Shown here: positions 9,312 through 17,863 of the stretch, piece by piece | How positions within the stretch are numbered: the first letter of the stretch is position 1 | Layout: every line of letters starts with the position of its first letter | Origin: Oscillibacter sp. | GTDB taxonomy: Bacteria > Bacillota > Clostridia > Oscillospirales > Oscillospiraceae | DNA: 32,588 nucleotides | Assembly (NCBI GenBank): GCA_014799915.1 | Contig: JAAVHD010000076.1 | Location: forward strand, 1 to 32,588 | Direction: 5' to 3' | Notes under the pieces: generated by a model | What the model saw: only the letters and a program-made list of their open reading frames with translations | The model's database searches: none | Told to the model about the DNA's origin: nothing | Position numbers and translations under genes: made by a program

Positions 9312-9467
9312 TCCATCACCACCTACCCTTTACTGATAACATCATATCTGATAGCAGTAATAGGCGAAATGACCTAATAATAGGATGAATATTGATTTAC
9401 TAAGTGTATGATGATAGAATCAGAAGTATGCGCAACAGGGCAACTTTCGGAAATGGAGGCATGAACA

Positions 9468-9953
9468 ATGAACAACAAAGGTCAAACAGTATGCTTTACA
9501 GGGCATCGGCAAATTGGAGAGGCCACAGCAGCGGTAGAGGCCAGGGTAACGGAGCTTGCAGAGGGATTGATACAGCAAGGTTATCTATGCTTCTGTGCTG
9601 GCGGTGCCAGAGGCTTTGACGCTCTGGCATCAAGGGTAATACTACGGCTACAAGAGAAATATCCCCTTGTGCGGCTGGTGCTGGTGTTGCCGTTCTGGAA
9701 TCAGTATCAGCACGAAACAGGCTGGACAGAGGAAGACATAGCCGAATACCACCACTTGAAAGCCGCCGCCTCTGAGGTTATCCATTTGCAGCAGAACTAT
9801 AGTAGAGGCTGCTACTACAAACGGAATCGCTATCTTGTCAATGCGTCTTCTGTCTGTGTGGGCTATCAGCGTTCCAGCAGAGGGGGAACCGCCTACACGG
9901 TACGCTATGCCTCTGAAAAAGGGCTACAGATTATAAATTGTGCCGCCTATTGA
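9468..9953 (+). CDS. SLOG-superfamily protein (DUF1273/YpsA-like)
   Basis: CFTGHRQIG, GARGFDALASRVIL, VLPFWNQ, YLVNASSVCVGY, GGTAYTVRYA. Confidence 0.85.
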   Translation: MNNKGQTVCFTGHRQIGEATAAVEARVTELAEGLIQQGYLCFCAGGARGFDALASRVILRLQEKYPLVRLVLVLPFWNQYQHETGWTEEDIAEYHHLKAAASEVIHLQQNYSRGCYYKRNRYLVNASSVCVGYQRSSRGGTAYTVRYASEKGLQIINCAAY

Positions 9954-9993
9954 GTACAGGCGGAAAGAGTACAAAATACCCATAACTTAAAAG

Positions 9994-10067
9994 TTTTGAC
10001 ACCGTTCAGCTACCCCTGGATTTGCAAGGGTTTGAGCGGTGTCATTTCTTATACCCAAAAGTCAAAA
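9994..10067. promoter_or_regulatory. Inverted-repeat region upstream of resolvase (candidate res site or regulatory hairpin)
   Basis: TGACACCGTTCA (9997-10008) / TGAGCGGTGTCA (10033-10044), 11/12; outer TTTTGAC (9994-10000) / GTCAAAA (10061-10067). Confidence 0.5.
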
Positions 10068-10087
10068 TCAGGAAGGAGCATACTACC

Positions 10088-10675
10088 ATGAAATACGGTT
10101 ATGCGCGAGTATCTACCAAAGGCCAGCTTGACGGAAACAGCATTGAGGAACAGACCAACGCCATATTAGCGGTCTACTCTGACGCTGAAATCACCGTTGA
10201 AAGCTACTCAGGAGCCAAGGAGCGGCCCCTATTCAATCAGGTATTGGATAAGGCCCAGGAGGGCGATTTTGTCATTGTGACCAAGTTAGACCGCTTCTGC
10301 CGCAGCACCAAGGAGGGGTTAGAGTACATCGACCGTCTGTTGAATAAAGGCGTGAAAATCCATATCTTGAATATGGGCCTTATCGAAAATACTCCTATGG
10401 GGCGGCTGATTGTGACAAATCTGCTGGCTTTTGCCGAGTTTGAAAGGTCGATGATTATCGAACGTACCCAGGGCGGCAAGGCCATAGCCAAGCAGAAGGA
10501 CGATTTTCGGGAAGGTAGGCCCAAGACATACGGCAAGAAGCAGATAAACCATGCTGTAGAGCTTTTAGAGAGCCATAGCTACAAAGAGGTTGTTGCATTG
10601 ACGGGGATAAGCAAATCTACCCTAATTCGTGCCAAAGCGGAGAAAAAGGCCGCAGAACTGGCCCAAAGCGTCTAA
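10088..10675 (+). CDS. Small serine recombinase (resolvase/invertase family)
   Basis: [59 protein letters not shown]-terminal HTH. Confidence 0.92.
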   Translation: MKYGYARVSTKGQLDGNSIEEQTNAILAVYSDAEITVESYSGAKERPLFNQVLDKAQEGDFVIVTKLDRFCRSTKEGLEYIDRLLNKGVKIHILNMGLIENTPMGRLIVTNLLAFAEFERSMIIERTQGGKAIAKQKDDFREGRPKTYGKKQINHAVELLESHSYKEVVALTGISKSTLIRAKAEKKAAELAQSV

Positions 10676-10694
10676 CGTGCCTCTGGTGGTGGTC

Positions 10695-10823
10695 GAGGGG
10701 GAAGGGGGGAGCCAAAGAGCAAGCGAGAAATGCCATCTCCCCCCTTCCCCCTCTTTGCCTGTGGAAAACTCTGGCGAGTTTCCCACAGGCAAATTCACCC
10801 CTATCTCCCCTCTGGCATTTCTC
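10695..10823. repeat. Overlapping nested inverted repeats (three stems)
   Basis: Stem A 10695-10711/10737-10753 (17/17); stem B 10754-10771/10776-10793 (17/18); stem C 10725-10735/10813-10823 (11/11). Confidence 0.85.
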
Positions 10824-10916
10824 CCTATCCTGAGAGAGGAAATTATTATTGCTTTATTCCGATACATGATGTATAATACTGCATCGTATGGATACAGCAT
10901 GGATGGAGCGACAAAC

Positions 10917-11102
10917 ATGGAATACCTGACAGCGGTTGAACTATCTGAGTACTGGGGTATCACACCACGCAGAATCGGAGTTCTATGTGCAGAAGGACGG
11001 ATAGCAGGAGCAATCAAAAAAGGGAAAACCTGGCTTATCCCCGCCAATGCTCAAAAGCCACCTGACAAAAGGTTCAAAAAGCATAGGGCAAAAAGTGACT
11101 AA
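10917..11102 (+). CDS. Small excisionase-like/HTH DNA-binding protein
   Basis: MEYLTAVELSEYWGITPRRIGVLCAEGRIAGAIKKGKTWLIPANAQKPPDKR resembles HTH_17/excisionase. Confidence 0.75.
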   Translation: MEYLTAVELSEYWGITPRRIGVLCAEGRIAGAIKKGKTWLIPANAQKPPDKRFKKHRAKSD

Positions 11103-11132
11103 AACAAAGTACAATACTTGGAGGCTATTCAT

Positions 11133-11828
11133 ATGACTTATACAGATATTTACCCGATTTACGACAAAATGAAAGAAAACAGCCACGTTATCTTTCATCA
11201 AGGAGGCTCAGGACATATTTGTGTAAATGACTATTATGAGATGAAGATGAGTCCCCTAATGGAGAAACTTAAACGGGATATTGAACATATGGTTTCATTT
11301 ACGGATAGAAATGCAGATGTATTTGTTCATATAAGCAAAGACAATGTTATGAACACAGTAAATAACGTTCCTAATGCACAGACATATCTTGTTATCATCA
11401 GATTTGAGGGGTACAAATATTTGCTCGTAAGGTCAAAGGAACTATATATTTTGATGAATTATGCAAAAGAGGGCGTTGATATATGTAAGCGAGATAAGGA
11501 AAATGAATGGGACATCTTGCCAAAAGGCGGTTTGTGTGAAAGTACAATATTTAGATTAAACCAGCAGTACGCTAAATATGTAGTTAATACATATACAGCG
11601 TTTACCAGTTTTTGCGAGAGCCATTTGAACATTCCCAGAAGTCAACTACGGCGTAGTTGTAATAAAGATTTTCGCAACGCATTGGTTGAGATGTTTAGTG
11701 GAATCACATTTCCCGAAGGGGAATCAGATTGCGTTTATAGCGGTGTCCTAAATGGTAGAACGGTGTATGTTCGTTTGGTTAAGATTTACAATGTAATCAT
11801 TGTTGCTGATTGGATAGAAGATGATTGA
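11133..11828 (+). CDS. Hypothetical protein, AT-rich cargo
   Basis: 232-aa ORF from MTYTDIYPIYDKMKE; preceded by TTGGAGG; no recognised motif. Confidence 0.7.
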   Translation: MTYTDIYPIYDKMKENSHVIFHQGGSGHICVNDYYEMKMSPLMEKLKRDIEHMVSFTDRNADVFVHISKDNVMNTVNNVPNAQTYLVIIRFEGYKYLLVRSKELYILMNYAKEGVDICKRDKENEWDILPKGGLCESTIFRLNQQYAKYVVNTYTAFTSFCESHLNIPRSQLRRSCNKDFRNALVEMFSGITFPEGESDCVYSGVLNGRTVYVRLVKIYNVIIVADWIEDD

Positions 11829-11869
11829 TTTACAGCACAGAGTCAGCAGAGTAAAACCCACTTAAAAAC

Positions 11870-11905
11870 AGCCAGAAGAAGGATTTTATAGTCCTACTTC
11901 TGGCT
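11870..11905. terminator. Bidirectional terminator between convergent genes
   Basis: AGCCAGAAGAAGGA (11870-11883)/TCCTACTTCTGGCT (11892-11905), 13/14, followed by ATTTTCG. Confidence 0.7.
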
Positions 11906-12335
11906 ATTTTCGTGTCTTAATCTTCGCTATTTCTATCAATTCTCGCTTGTCAACGTCAGACAGCTTTTCAAAATAGTAAATCAATTCCTTTTCCAGATTG
12001 CCGAAATATTGAAATTTCTTCTGATTATGAGGATTGTTGAAGTATTCCAGGAACCCCGCTAAATCTTCGCTGGACTGTGTGGGCGGGGGAGCGTCAAAGC
12101 ATTCGTCACGGTCTATCTCCACGGCAAGCTGCATCAAATCATCGACAGAGACATGATAGAGGCCAGCCAGCTTAAATAGGGCTTCATGGTCAGGTGTCCT
12201 CGCACCCCGCTCGTAATGGCTGTAGGTTTGACGAACACAGCCCAGGACAGCGGCAACATCATCTTGCCTATAGCCGTAAACCTTGCGTAATTCTTTCAGT
12301 TTTGCCGCTAATCGCTGATTTTTCGTGGGTATCAC
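11904..12335 (-). CDS. XRE-family HTH regulator
   Basis: LAAKLKELRKVYGYRQDDVAAVLGCVRQTYSHYERGARTPDHEALFKLAGLYHVSVDDLM; GTG start. Confidence 0.9.
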   Translation of the reverse strand: MIPTKNQRLAAKLKELRKVYGYRQDDVAAVLGCVRQTYSHYERGARTPDHEALFKLAGLYHVSVDDLMQLAVEIDRDECFDAPPPTQSSEDLAGFLEYFNNPHNQKKFQYFGNLEKELIYYFEKLSDVDKRELIEIAKIKTRK

Positions 12336-12500
12336 CCCCTATTGAGGATTCTACCCTATGCTATAGGCAAAAATGTAACCTAGTGTTGCAAATCTGGATT
12401 TTATCTGTTAAAATACCCGTAGCGAATTAGGGAATTAAGATACAGTTTGTAGCTGTAGGACAACAGTCATAATTTACTCTCATACGAAAGGACTAGAAAT

Positions 12501-14273
12501 ATGTTAGGGAAAATTTGGAATTGGCTGAATGGAAACGATGCAACGCCCAAAAACATGCAACAACAGCAGAGCAATCACGTACTGGCGACTTCTAACGATG
12601 ATGAATATACCAAGTTACTGAAAAAATATTATCGCAAATTTGGTGACCTATTGTTTGAACTCGACAATTTATTATCAAAACTTGCACGAGAGATTAAAGA
12701 GTCAACAGGTGATAAAAAGACTTTACAAAAAATACGTTTCGACTTAAAACGCATTAGTTCTGAAAATTCTGAATTAGTGATAAGAAATGGGATAACAGGT
12801 GTATGGATTCATAACAGTTTGCAAATTGCCATGCCATATGATGATGTCGCTGATTGTGAGGAATTAGATGGAATTGAAATAGATAGAAATAATTATTTCC
12901 AAACAAATTTTGATAACATAGCAATTTGTGGTAATGTTATATATTACATGGAGTATCCAATTTTTTACCATGATGAATACGGCGAAAATCATCTTTATAA
13001 GAGTTTTTCAGTAGATGTTTCAAACTATACTAAAAAAGATATTGATAATGATTATCCTATCAGTTGGGTGTCTTGCAAATGCTATGACATATGTGATGAA
13101 ACAAAGCGCATAAACTCAAAGAATCCTCCTTCCCTCCTAGCAGAGTTATATAGAATAATGCGTGTTTGCAATAGTATATGTAAATGTGCATATAACAACA
13201 AAGAGCTACGAAAATTAACTAGTGAACATACTAGTTCACTTAACGTCCGTCTAAACCCTTATGGGATAACAACCAAAATGACAGAAACGGGCTGGATGTT
13301 TTTCTATGAGGACACACCAATTACATTAGAAGAAGCGATTAGAAGGATACCCGATGATGACCTTCTCCGCATACCAGAAGGAATTATTAAGAAATGGGTC
13401 TGTTGTGATTGCTGGTGCATATATGAGGGTGATACACCCCCTGAAAAATGTTCTTCATGTGGTTGCCCTGGCACCAAGTTTGTGGAAGAGGAAAATTTTG
13501 TGGGAGAGGAAAATTCCGAATCACCGCAGAGCCAGCCTAAAGCATCTACCCCCACCCCAGCACAGCAAGCTCCTACACCACCCTCCAAGGCCCCCAGCAA
13601 GCCTAATCTATCCATTGAAGAAGAACTATTGAACTATCTGAAAGCACAGCCTATTTGTTGGGAATTTCCTCTTACCACCCAGGATAAGGCCCTAAATCAA
13701 TTCTGTGAAGCACTGGTATTCAGTAAGGATGTAACCAGTGTCGGCAGCGACAAAGCAATCAAGAACTTGGAATTGACCATACAGAAGAAGCGGGCCAGAA
13801 ATCCCCAATTAGCAGACCACAACGCCGCCATGGAAGGAAATATTCTGGCTATACTGTACGAGTATTCATATTTGATGCACATTTTTCATGCGCTGGATGA
13901 TATGAAATTCGATACTACCAAGGTAGATATATCAAAGTTATGGCTGCTCATTCAACAGGATTGTAACGCCAGAATCAACAATTTGGACGAGGAAAAGAGG
14001 AAGAATCCCACAATACAAATCGTGCTGAACAAGTACAGCTATGACACTCAAATCAACCGTTTGAAAGTACTGAATGACGCAACAGGCCGTGAAATGGATT
14101 ATATCATTGCGTTCATTATGGCCTATTCCCTACTAACCATTATTAGCCTTCTTCTGGGTAATCCGAAGCTATTACAGCCCCTTAAACCATATCCCGCTGA
14201 TGATATAGCGGGGATGATGAACGCCCTTATAAACGCCTCTGTTGGCCTTAGATTTACCGCTTATTTGCGGTAA
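12501..14273 (+). CDS. Hypothetical 590-aa protein with central four-cysteine zinc ribbon and Pro/Gln-rich linker
   Basis: WVCCDCWCIYEGDTPPEKCSSCGCPGTKF; linker SPQSQPKASTPTPAQQAPTPPSKAPSKP; hydrophobic stretch near the C-terminus (DYIIAFIMAYSLLTIISLLLG). Confidence 0.75.
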   Translation: MLGKIWNWLNGNDATPKNMQQQQSNHVLATSNDDEYTKLLKKYYRKFGDLLFELDNLLSKLAREIKESTGDKKTLQKIRFDLKRISSENSELVIRNGITGVWIHNSLQIAMPYDDVADCEELDGIEIDRNNYFQTNFDNIAICGNVIYYMEYPIFYHDEYGENHLYKSFSVDVSNYTKKDIDNDYPISWVSCKCYDICDETKRINSKNPPSLLAELYRIMRVCNSICKCAYNNKELRKLTSEHTSSLNVRLNPYGITTKMTETGWMFFYEDTPITLEEAIRRIPDDDLLRIPEGIIKKWVCCDCWCIYEGDTPPEKCSSCGCPGTKFVEEENFVGEENSESPQSQPKASTPTPAQQAPTPPSKAPSKPNLSIEEELLNYLKAQPICWEFPLTTQDKALNQFCEALVFSKDVTSVGSDKAIKNLELTIQKKRARNPQLADHNAAMEGNILAILYEYSYLMHIFHALDDMKFDTTKVDISKLWLLIQQDCNARINNLDEEKRKNPTIQIVLNKYSYDTQINRLKVLNDATGREMDYIIAFIMAYSLLTIISLLLGNPKLLQPLKPYPADDIAGMMNALINASVGLRFTAYLR

Positions 14274-14377
14274 TCAAAAGCGCCACATATAGCAAAAAAA
14301 TTATATAAATTTTTCCGCTTGTTCCTACTTTTAACCCTTAATGGAACAAATCGTTGCAAACCCCACCCCCTCTGTAG

Positions 14378-14425
14378 AGCGGCTATCTTGACGTTGTAAA
14401 AGGCGTTGAGGTAGCCGCTTTTTTT
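14378..14425 (+). terminator. Strong Rho-independent terminator
   Basis: AGCGGCTATCTTGACG/CGTTGAGGTAGCCGCT forms a 16-bp RNA stem with G-U pairs, followed by T7. Confidence 0.85.
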
Positions 14426-14486
14426 GTTGCCTGAGCAAGCCTAAACCCCTATTTTTATGCCAAAAACGGAAAGAAAGGAGAAAATC

Positions 14487-14657
14487 ATGTGGGAATCTGA
14501 GTGTACGGGTGACTATGGGCTGAGCGATTGCCTGTTAGTCACAGATGAAGCGTGGGACTATGTGGAATCGTGGTTTACCCGCTCCACGCCAGCCAGCCGC
14601 AACGAACCTAAGCCCTATAAACCCATTGACTTTGACGAGGACGATTTACCGTTCTAA
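14487..14657 (+). CDS. Small acidic hypothetical protein
   Basis: MWESECTGDYGLSDCLLVTDEAWDYVESWFTR...FDEDDLPF with GGAG upstream. Confidence 0.55.
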   Translation: MWESECTGDYGLSDCLLVTDEAWDYVESWFTRSTPASRNEPKPYKPIDFDEDDLPF

Positions 14658-14735
14658 TCCAAGTCACGACCTGAGTATGTCGTTAAACTGCTCTATTTTT
14701 TATGCCTAAAATGGCAAGAAAGGATGGTATTAACC

Positions 14736-15605
14736 ATGAATAAGAACCAGGAGAAGACAAAAGAGGCCCTTGCAAAGATTGAGGCTGCTGTAGAGAACAT
14801 TCGCACAAACGAGGATTGGTTGCAATATCTGGCGTTTCAAGCGAAATTCTACCGCTATTCTGCCAGAAATGTGCTGCTTATCCGTGCGCAGAACCCCGAA
14901 GCCCGTTACGTCAAAGGCTACAAAGCGTGGCGTGAGCTTGACCGCTTCGTTAAGAAGGGCGCGAAAGGAATCGCTATCCTGGCCCCGTGCATCAAAAAGG
15001 TTGAGGAATACAAGGAACCCGCCGACAAGAGCGAATACCAGGACAAAAAGGGCGAGAAAGTGACGAAAAATGTGCTGGTTGGCTTTACCGTGAAATACGT
15101 TTTCGACCTTGCCGACACGGACGGGAGCGACGAGCATCTTCCCATTTTGGTTAAGGGCTTGTCTGGCAACAGCGCGGACGAGCAAGCCCTTTACAAGCAG
15201 CTTGAAGCCGTTATTGCCGCCCAGGGTCACATTATACGGGAAGTTACGGGAACGGCCTCTAAGGGGTCTTTTAACATCAGCACAGGCGTTATCTCTATCC
15301 GCTCTGACCTGGAAGCATTGCAGCGCATTAAAACGCTGTTGCACGAGTACGGTCACGCCGTGGATTTTGCTATGAATCCTGATGAAAACATTTCCAGGCC
15401 CCATAGGGAGCTTGTGGCTGAGAGCGTGGCCTATATCGTTGCACACCGCCTGGGGCTGGACGTTTCCAGGTATAGCAGCGGCTATCTGGCAAGCTGGGGC
15501 GGAGAAGCGGGAGAGTTAGCAGTTGTAGCGGATACCGCGCAGAAAGTAGCTATGAAAATCATCGACAAACTGGCGGAATCTGAGGATTTCGCCTTTTTAA
15601 TTTAA
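14736..15605 (+). CDS. ArdC-like N-terminal domain fused to a zinc metallopeptidase (HExxH)
   Basis: FRYSARNVLLIRAQNPEARYVKGYKAWRELDRFVKKGAKGIAILAPC plus LLHEYGHAVDF. Confidence 0.82.
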   Translation: MNKNQEKTKEALAKIEAAVENIRTNEDWLQYLAFQAKFYRYSARNVLLIRAQNPEARYVKGYKAWRELDRFVKKGAKGIAILAPCIKKVEEYKEPADKSEYQDKKGEKVTKNVLVGFTVKYVFDLADTDGSDEHLPILVKGLSGNSADEQALYKQLEAVIAAQGHIIREVTGTASKGSFNISTGVISIRSDLEALQRIKTLLHEYGHAVDFAMNPDENISRPHRELVAESVAYIVAHRLGLDVSRYSSGYLASWGGEAGELAVVADTAQKVAMKIIDKLAESEDFAFLI

Positions 15606-15618
15606 GGAGGAGTTAGCT

Positions 15619-16224
15619 ATGAATAACAAGACTAATATCAAGTTCGAGGGCGTGAATCTGTTTGAGACTATGGGCGGCATTGTACAGGCCCATACGAGGG
15701 CCTACAAGGAGGACTTCGACACGGACAAGGATATTCTTCGGGCCGCAGCGGAAGGGCCGTCCAGGGCCTTTCTGTGGCTGTGCAGGACTATGGGGACGTG
15801 GTTGCTGGACGAGCGGAATATCTTTCTGAAAGCTACACGGGAAAGCAACACCTTCCGCTTCTATCGGGAGCAGACCAGAGAGCCGATTATCCTCTTTGCC
15901 GTAGCGGTTACAGGGATTGACGGTGATGCAGTCATTGGCAATCTGTACTTGCTGGACTACCAGAGCCATTATAGGCACGTTCTGGCTGAATCCCAGGAGG
16001 CCAGCGCGGTCATGCACTACGAGGACGGAAACCGCATTATCCCCGCCGAGAACGTTACCCTTTATGATGATGCAGAGTTTGGCAAGCTGTTGAATTGGGA
16101 CTATCTGGCAGAATCGGAAAATGATTTGTCTGTGCTGTTGTGGAAGGAGCAGCAGCACAGGGCCAGCTTTGCCGTTGGGGACTTCTCTGCTTATCTGGCT
16201 GGGCTGAAATGCCCTCAAAAATGA
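15619..16224 (+). CDS. Hypothetical protein of mobile elements
   Basis: 201-aa ORF with GGAGGAG upstream, downstream of the ArdC-like gene. Confidence 0.65.
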   Translation: MNNKTNIKFEGVNLFETMGGIVQAHTRAYKEDFDTDKDILRAAAEGPSRAFLWLCRTMGTWLLDERNIFLKATRESNTFRFYREQTREPIILFAVAVTGIDGDAVIGNLYLLDYQSHYRHVLAESQEASAVMHYEDGNRIIPAENVTLYDDAEFGKLLNWDYLAESENDLSVLLWKEQQHRASFAVGDFSAYLAGLKCPQK

Positions 16225-16241
16225 GGTGAACCCAAACCCAT

Positions 16242-16276
16242 AAGGGGGTGTCCTGGTGGTATCAGGACATCCCCTT
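16242..16276 (+). terminator. 14-bp stem-loop (one G-U) after the 15619-16224 ORF
   Basis: AAGGGGGTGTCCTG-gtggtat-CAGGACATCCCCTT. Confidence 0.5.
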
Positions 16277-16459
16277 CCAGGGGCTACCAGCACCATATAT
16301 GGAATAGCTCTATATCTATCTCTAAAATGTTTCTTCACATAACATTTTCGTTGTTCTTCGGGGAGATTTAGGAGGAAGAAGACAAATTTATAGCACAAAT
16401 CCTAATAAAATCCTTAAAAAGATATACCGCTAAATGTATCTTCATGTTACAGGGTGACA

Positions 16460-17215
16460 CTAATTGTCGTTGATACCGTCCTCTGTAGGGGTAAGGGCGA
16501 TATTTATGATTGTTTGCCTAGAAGCGTCAATATCACACATAGCATCAAAATCTTTCTGTGTATGTCCAAATTTGCGCTGGTCTTCCTCCATTTTCTTTTC
16601 TTTTTCAAATGTTGGAGCCAGTTTAGCGGTAACTATGCGTTGCCAATGAGCATACAGGGCTTGTGTGAGGAAGAAGCGTTTTTGTACTTTACGCATTTCA
16701 GCGGCAAGCCCCAGAACTTCTATGAGGTTATCGTCCGCAGTTTCCTCTGTGTCAGATGGGGTTAAATCCTTGTAGTCCTCAAAAATCTGATTATACAGGG
16801 TGATGTAATCAGCTATATCTTTGTATTCCTCTGTACCAGCGATAATAGCGTCTACCATAGCCAATATATCGGGGTATTGGTCTTTAAGCTGGGTGAGCCT
16901 CCTAATGGCCTGTTCGCCCAGCCCTGTAACCTCTTGGACAGATTTGATTTGGCGATTGGGAACATCGTCCGCGCCTAGAAGATAATCGGTGGTTACATTG
17001 TAGAACTTTGCAAATGCTCTTACTGTAGCCTCAAAATGCTGCGGGTTTCGTATTCCTGATTTGTACTTGTCTAAAACTTGTCGGTCGTTGATAACGGGTT
17101 CTCCATTATCAAAAAAGAGGTTTTCTATAACATAATTGGTCGAATATCCCCGTAAACGCTGTAGTTCTCCTATACGTTTGCTAAAATAGGCGTTCTTTTT
17201 CTTTTGTTCATCCAT
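16460..17215 (-). CDS. HTH regulator (XRE-like)
   Basis: RIGELQRLRGYSTNYVIENLF...RQVLDKYKSGIRNPQHFEATVRAFAKFYNVTTDYLLG. Confidence 0.75.
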   Translation of the reverse strand: MDEQKKKNAYFSKRIGELQRLRGYSTNYVIENLFFDNGEPVINDRQVLDKYKSGIRNPQHFEATVRAFAKFYNVTTDYLLGADDVPNRQIKSVQEVTGLGEQAIRRLTQLKDQYPDILAMVDAIIAGTEEYKDIADYITLYNQIFEDYKDLTPSDTEETADDNLIEVLGLAAEMRKVQKRFFLTQALYAHWQRIVTAKLAPTFEKEKKMEEDQRKFGHTQKDFDAMCDIDASRQTIINIALTPTEDGINDN

Positions 17216-17365
17216 GATAGTACATCTCCATTTTCAAGTGATTGGTACAACCTGTACTCATTCTATCAGGAAAAAGAATAAAAATCAATACAGTCCAATG
17301 GTTCCCAGAATACAAAATGTACGGTATAGTTATTCCAGGGTTAAGGAAGACGGGAGGTGATACCC

Positions 17366-17569
17366 ATGACAATCAAAGCTAAAGAGGATTTTAGTCTAAC
17401 CCGTATCAAAAAAGGATTCTCTATCACAGGACTAGCAAAGGCGATGAAGGTCAACCCGTCCGTGGCCTTCATGGTGGAGAAAGGCCGCACCATAAGACCA
17501 GCAACGGCAAAAAAGGCGTGTGACGCGCTGCAAATGAGCTTTGAAGACCTATTCATTATTGAGGACTGA
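17366..17569 (+). CDS. Small XRE/Cro-type HTH protein
   Basis: LTRIKKGFSITGLAKAMKVNPSVAFMVEKGRTIRPATAKKACDALQMSFEDLF. Confidence 0.8.
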   Translation: MTIKAKEDFSLTRIKKGFSITGLAKAMKVNPSVAFMVEKGRTIRPATAKKACDALQMSFEDLFIIED

Positions 17570-17589
17570 CAATCCGCTAACACAGCATA

Positions 17590-17639
17590 CAGCACCATCT
17601 ACTGTAGCGGTGTTGAAACTAAAACAGTAGATGGTGCTG
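17590..17639. repeat. Perfect 16-bp inverted repeat, 18-nt loop
   Basis: CAGCACCATCTACTGT (17590-17605)/ACAGTAGATGGTGCTG (17624-17639). Confidence 0.9.
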
Positions 17640-17863
17640 ATGGCTAGTAGCATTGAGGAAGAAGAAAGTATTTCTATTGATAATCGTATTTCTGGCGTTG
17701 TCTCCCTGATATAAGTATCTTTGTGTCGATGGTCTTATTATTCATAAGGAAGACATTAGGGGTACAGGGAAAAAGCCAGTAATACCAATGGTTTCTTCTT
17801 CATTGTGTACAAAAAGATAGCTGCTACTGTGTACAACGGATTTTGAGAAAGGAGGCGGCAAAA

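Noticed and set aside
10629-10916. Upstream extension of the HTH ORF ([11 protein letters not shown]...)
   Set aside because: Runs through the strong inverted-repeat region and overlaps the resolvase 3' end; the start at 10917 gives a compact HTH protein.
14730-15446. 238-aa minus-strand ORF
   Set aside because: Fully antisense to the well-supported ArdC-like/metalloprotease CDS; the reading is a shadow ORF.
15613-16398. 261-aa minus-strand ORF
   Set aside because: Antisense to the 15619-16224 CDS, which has a good RBS; no recognisable motif.
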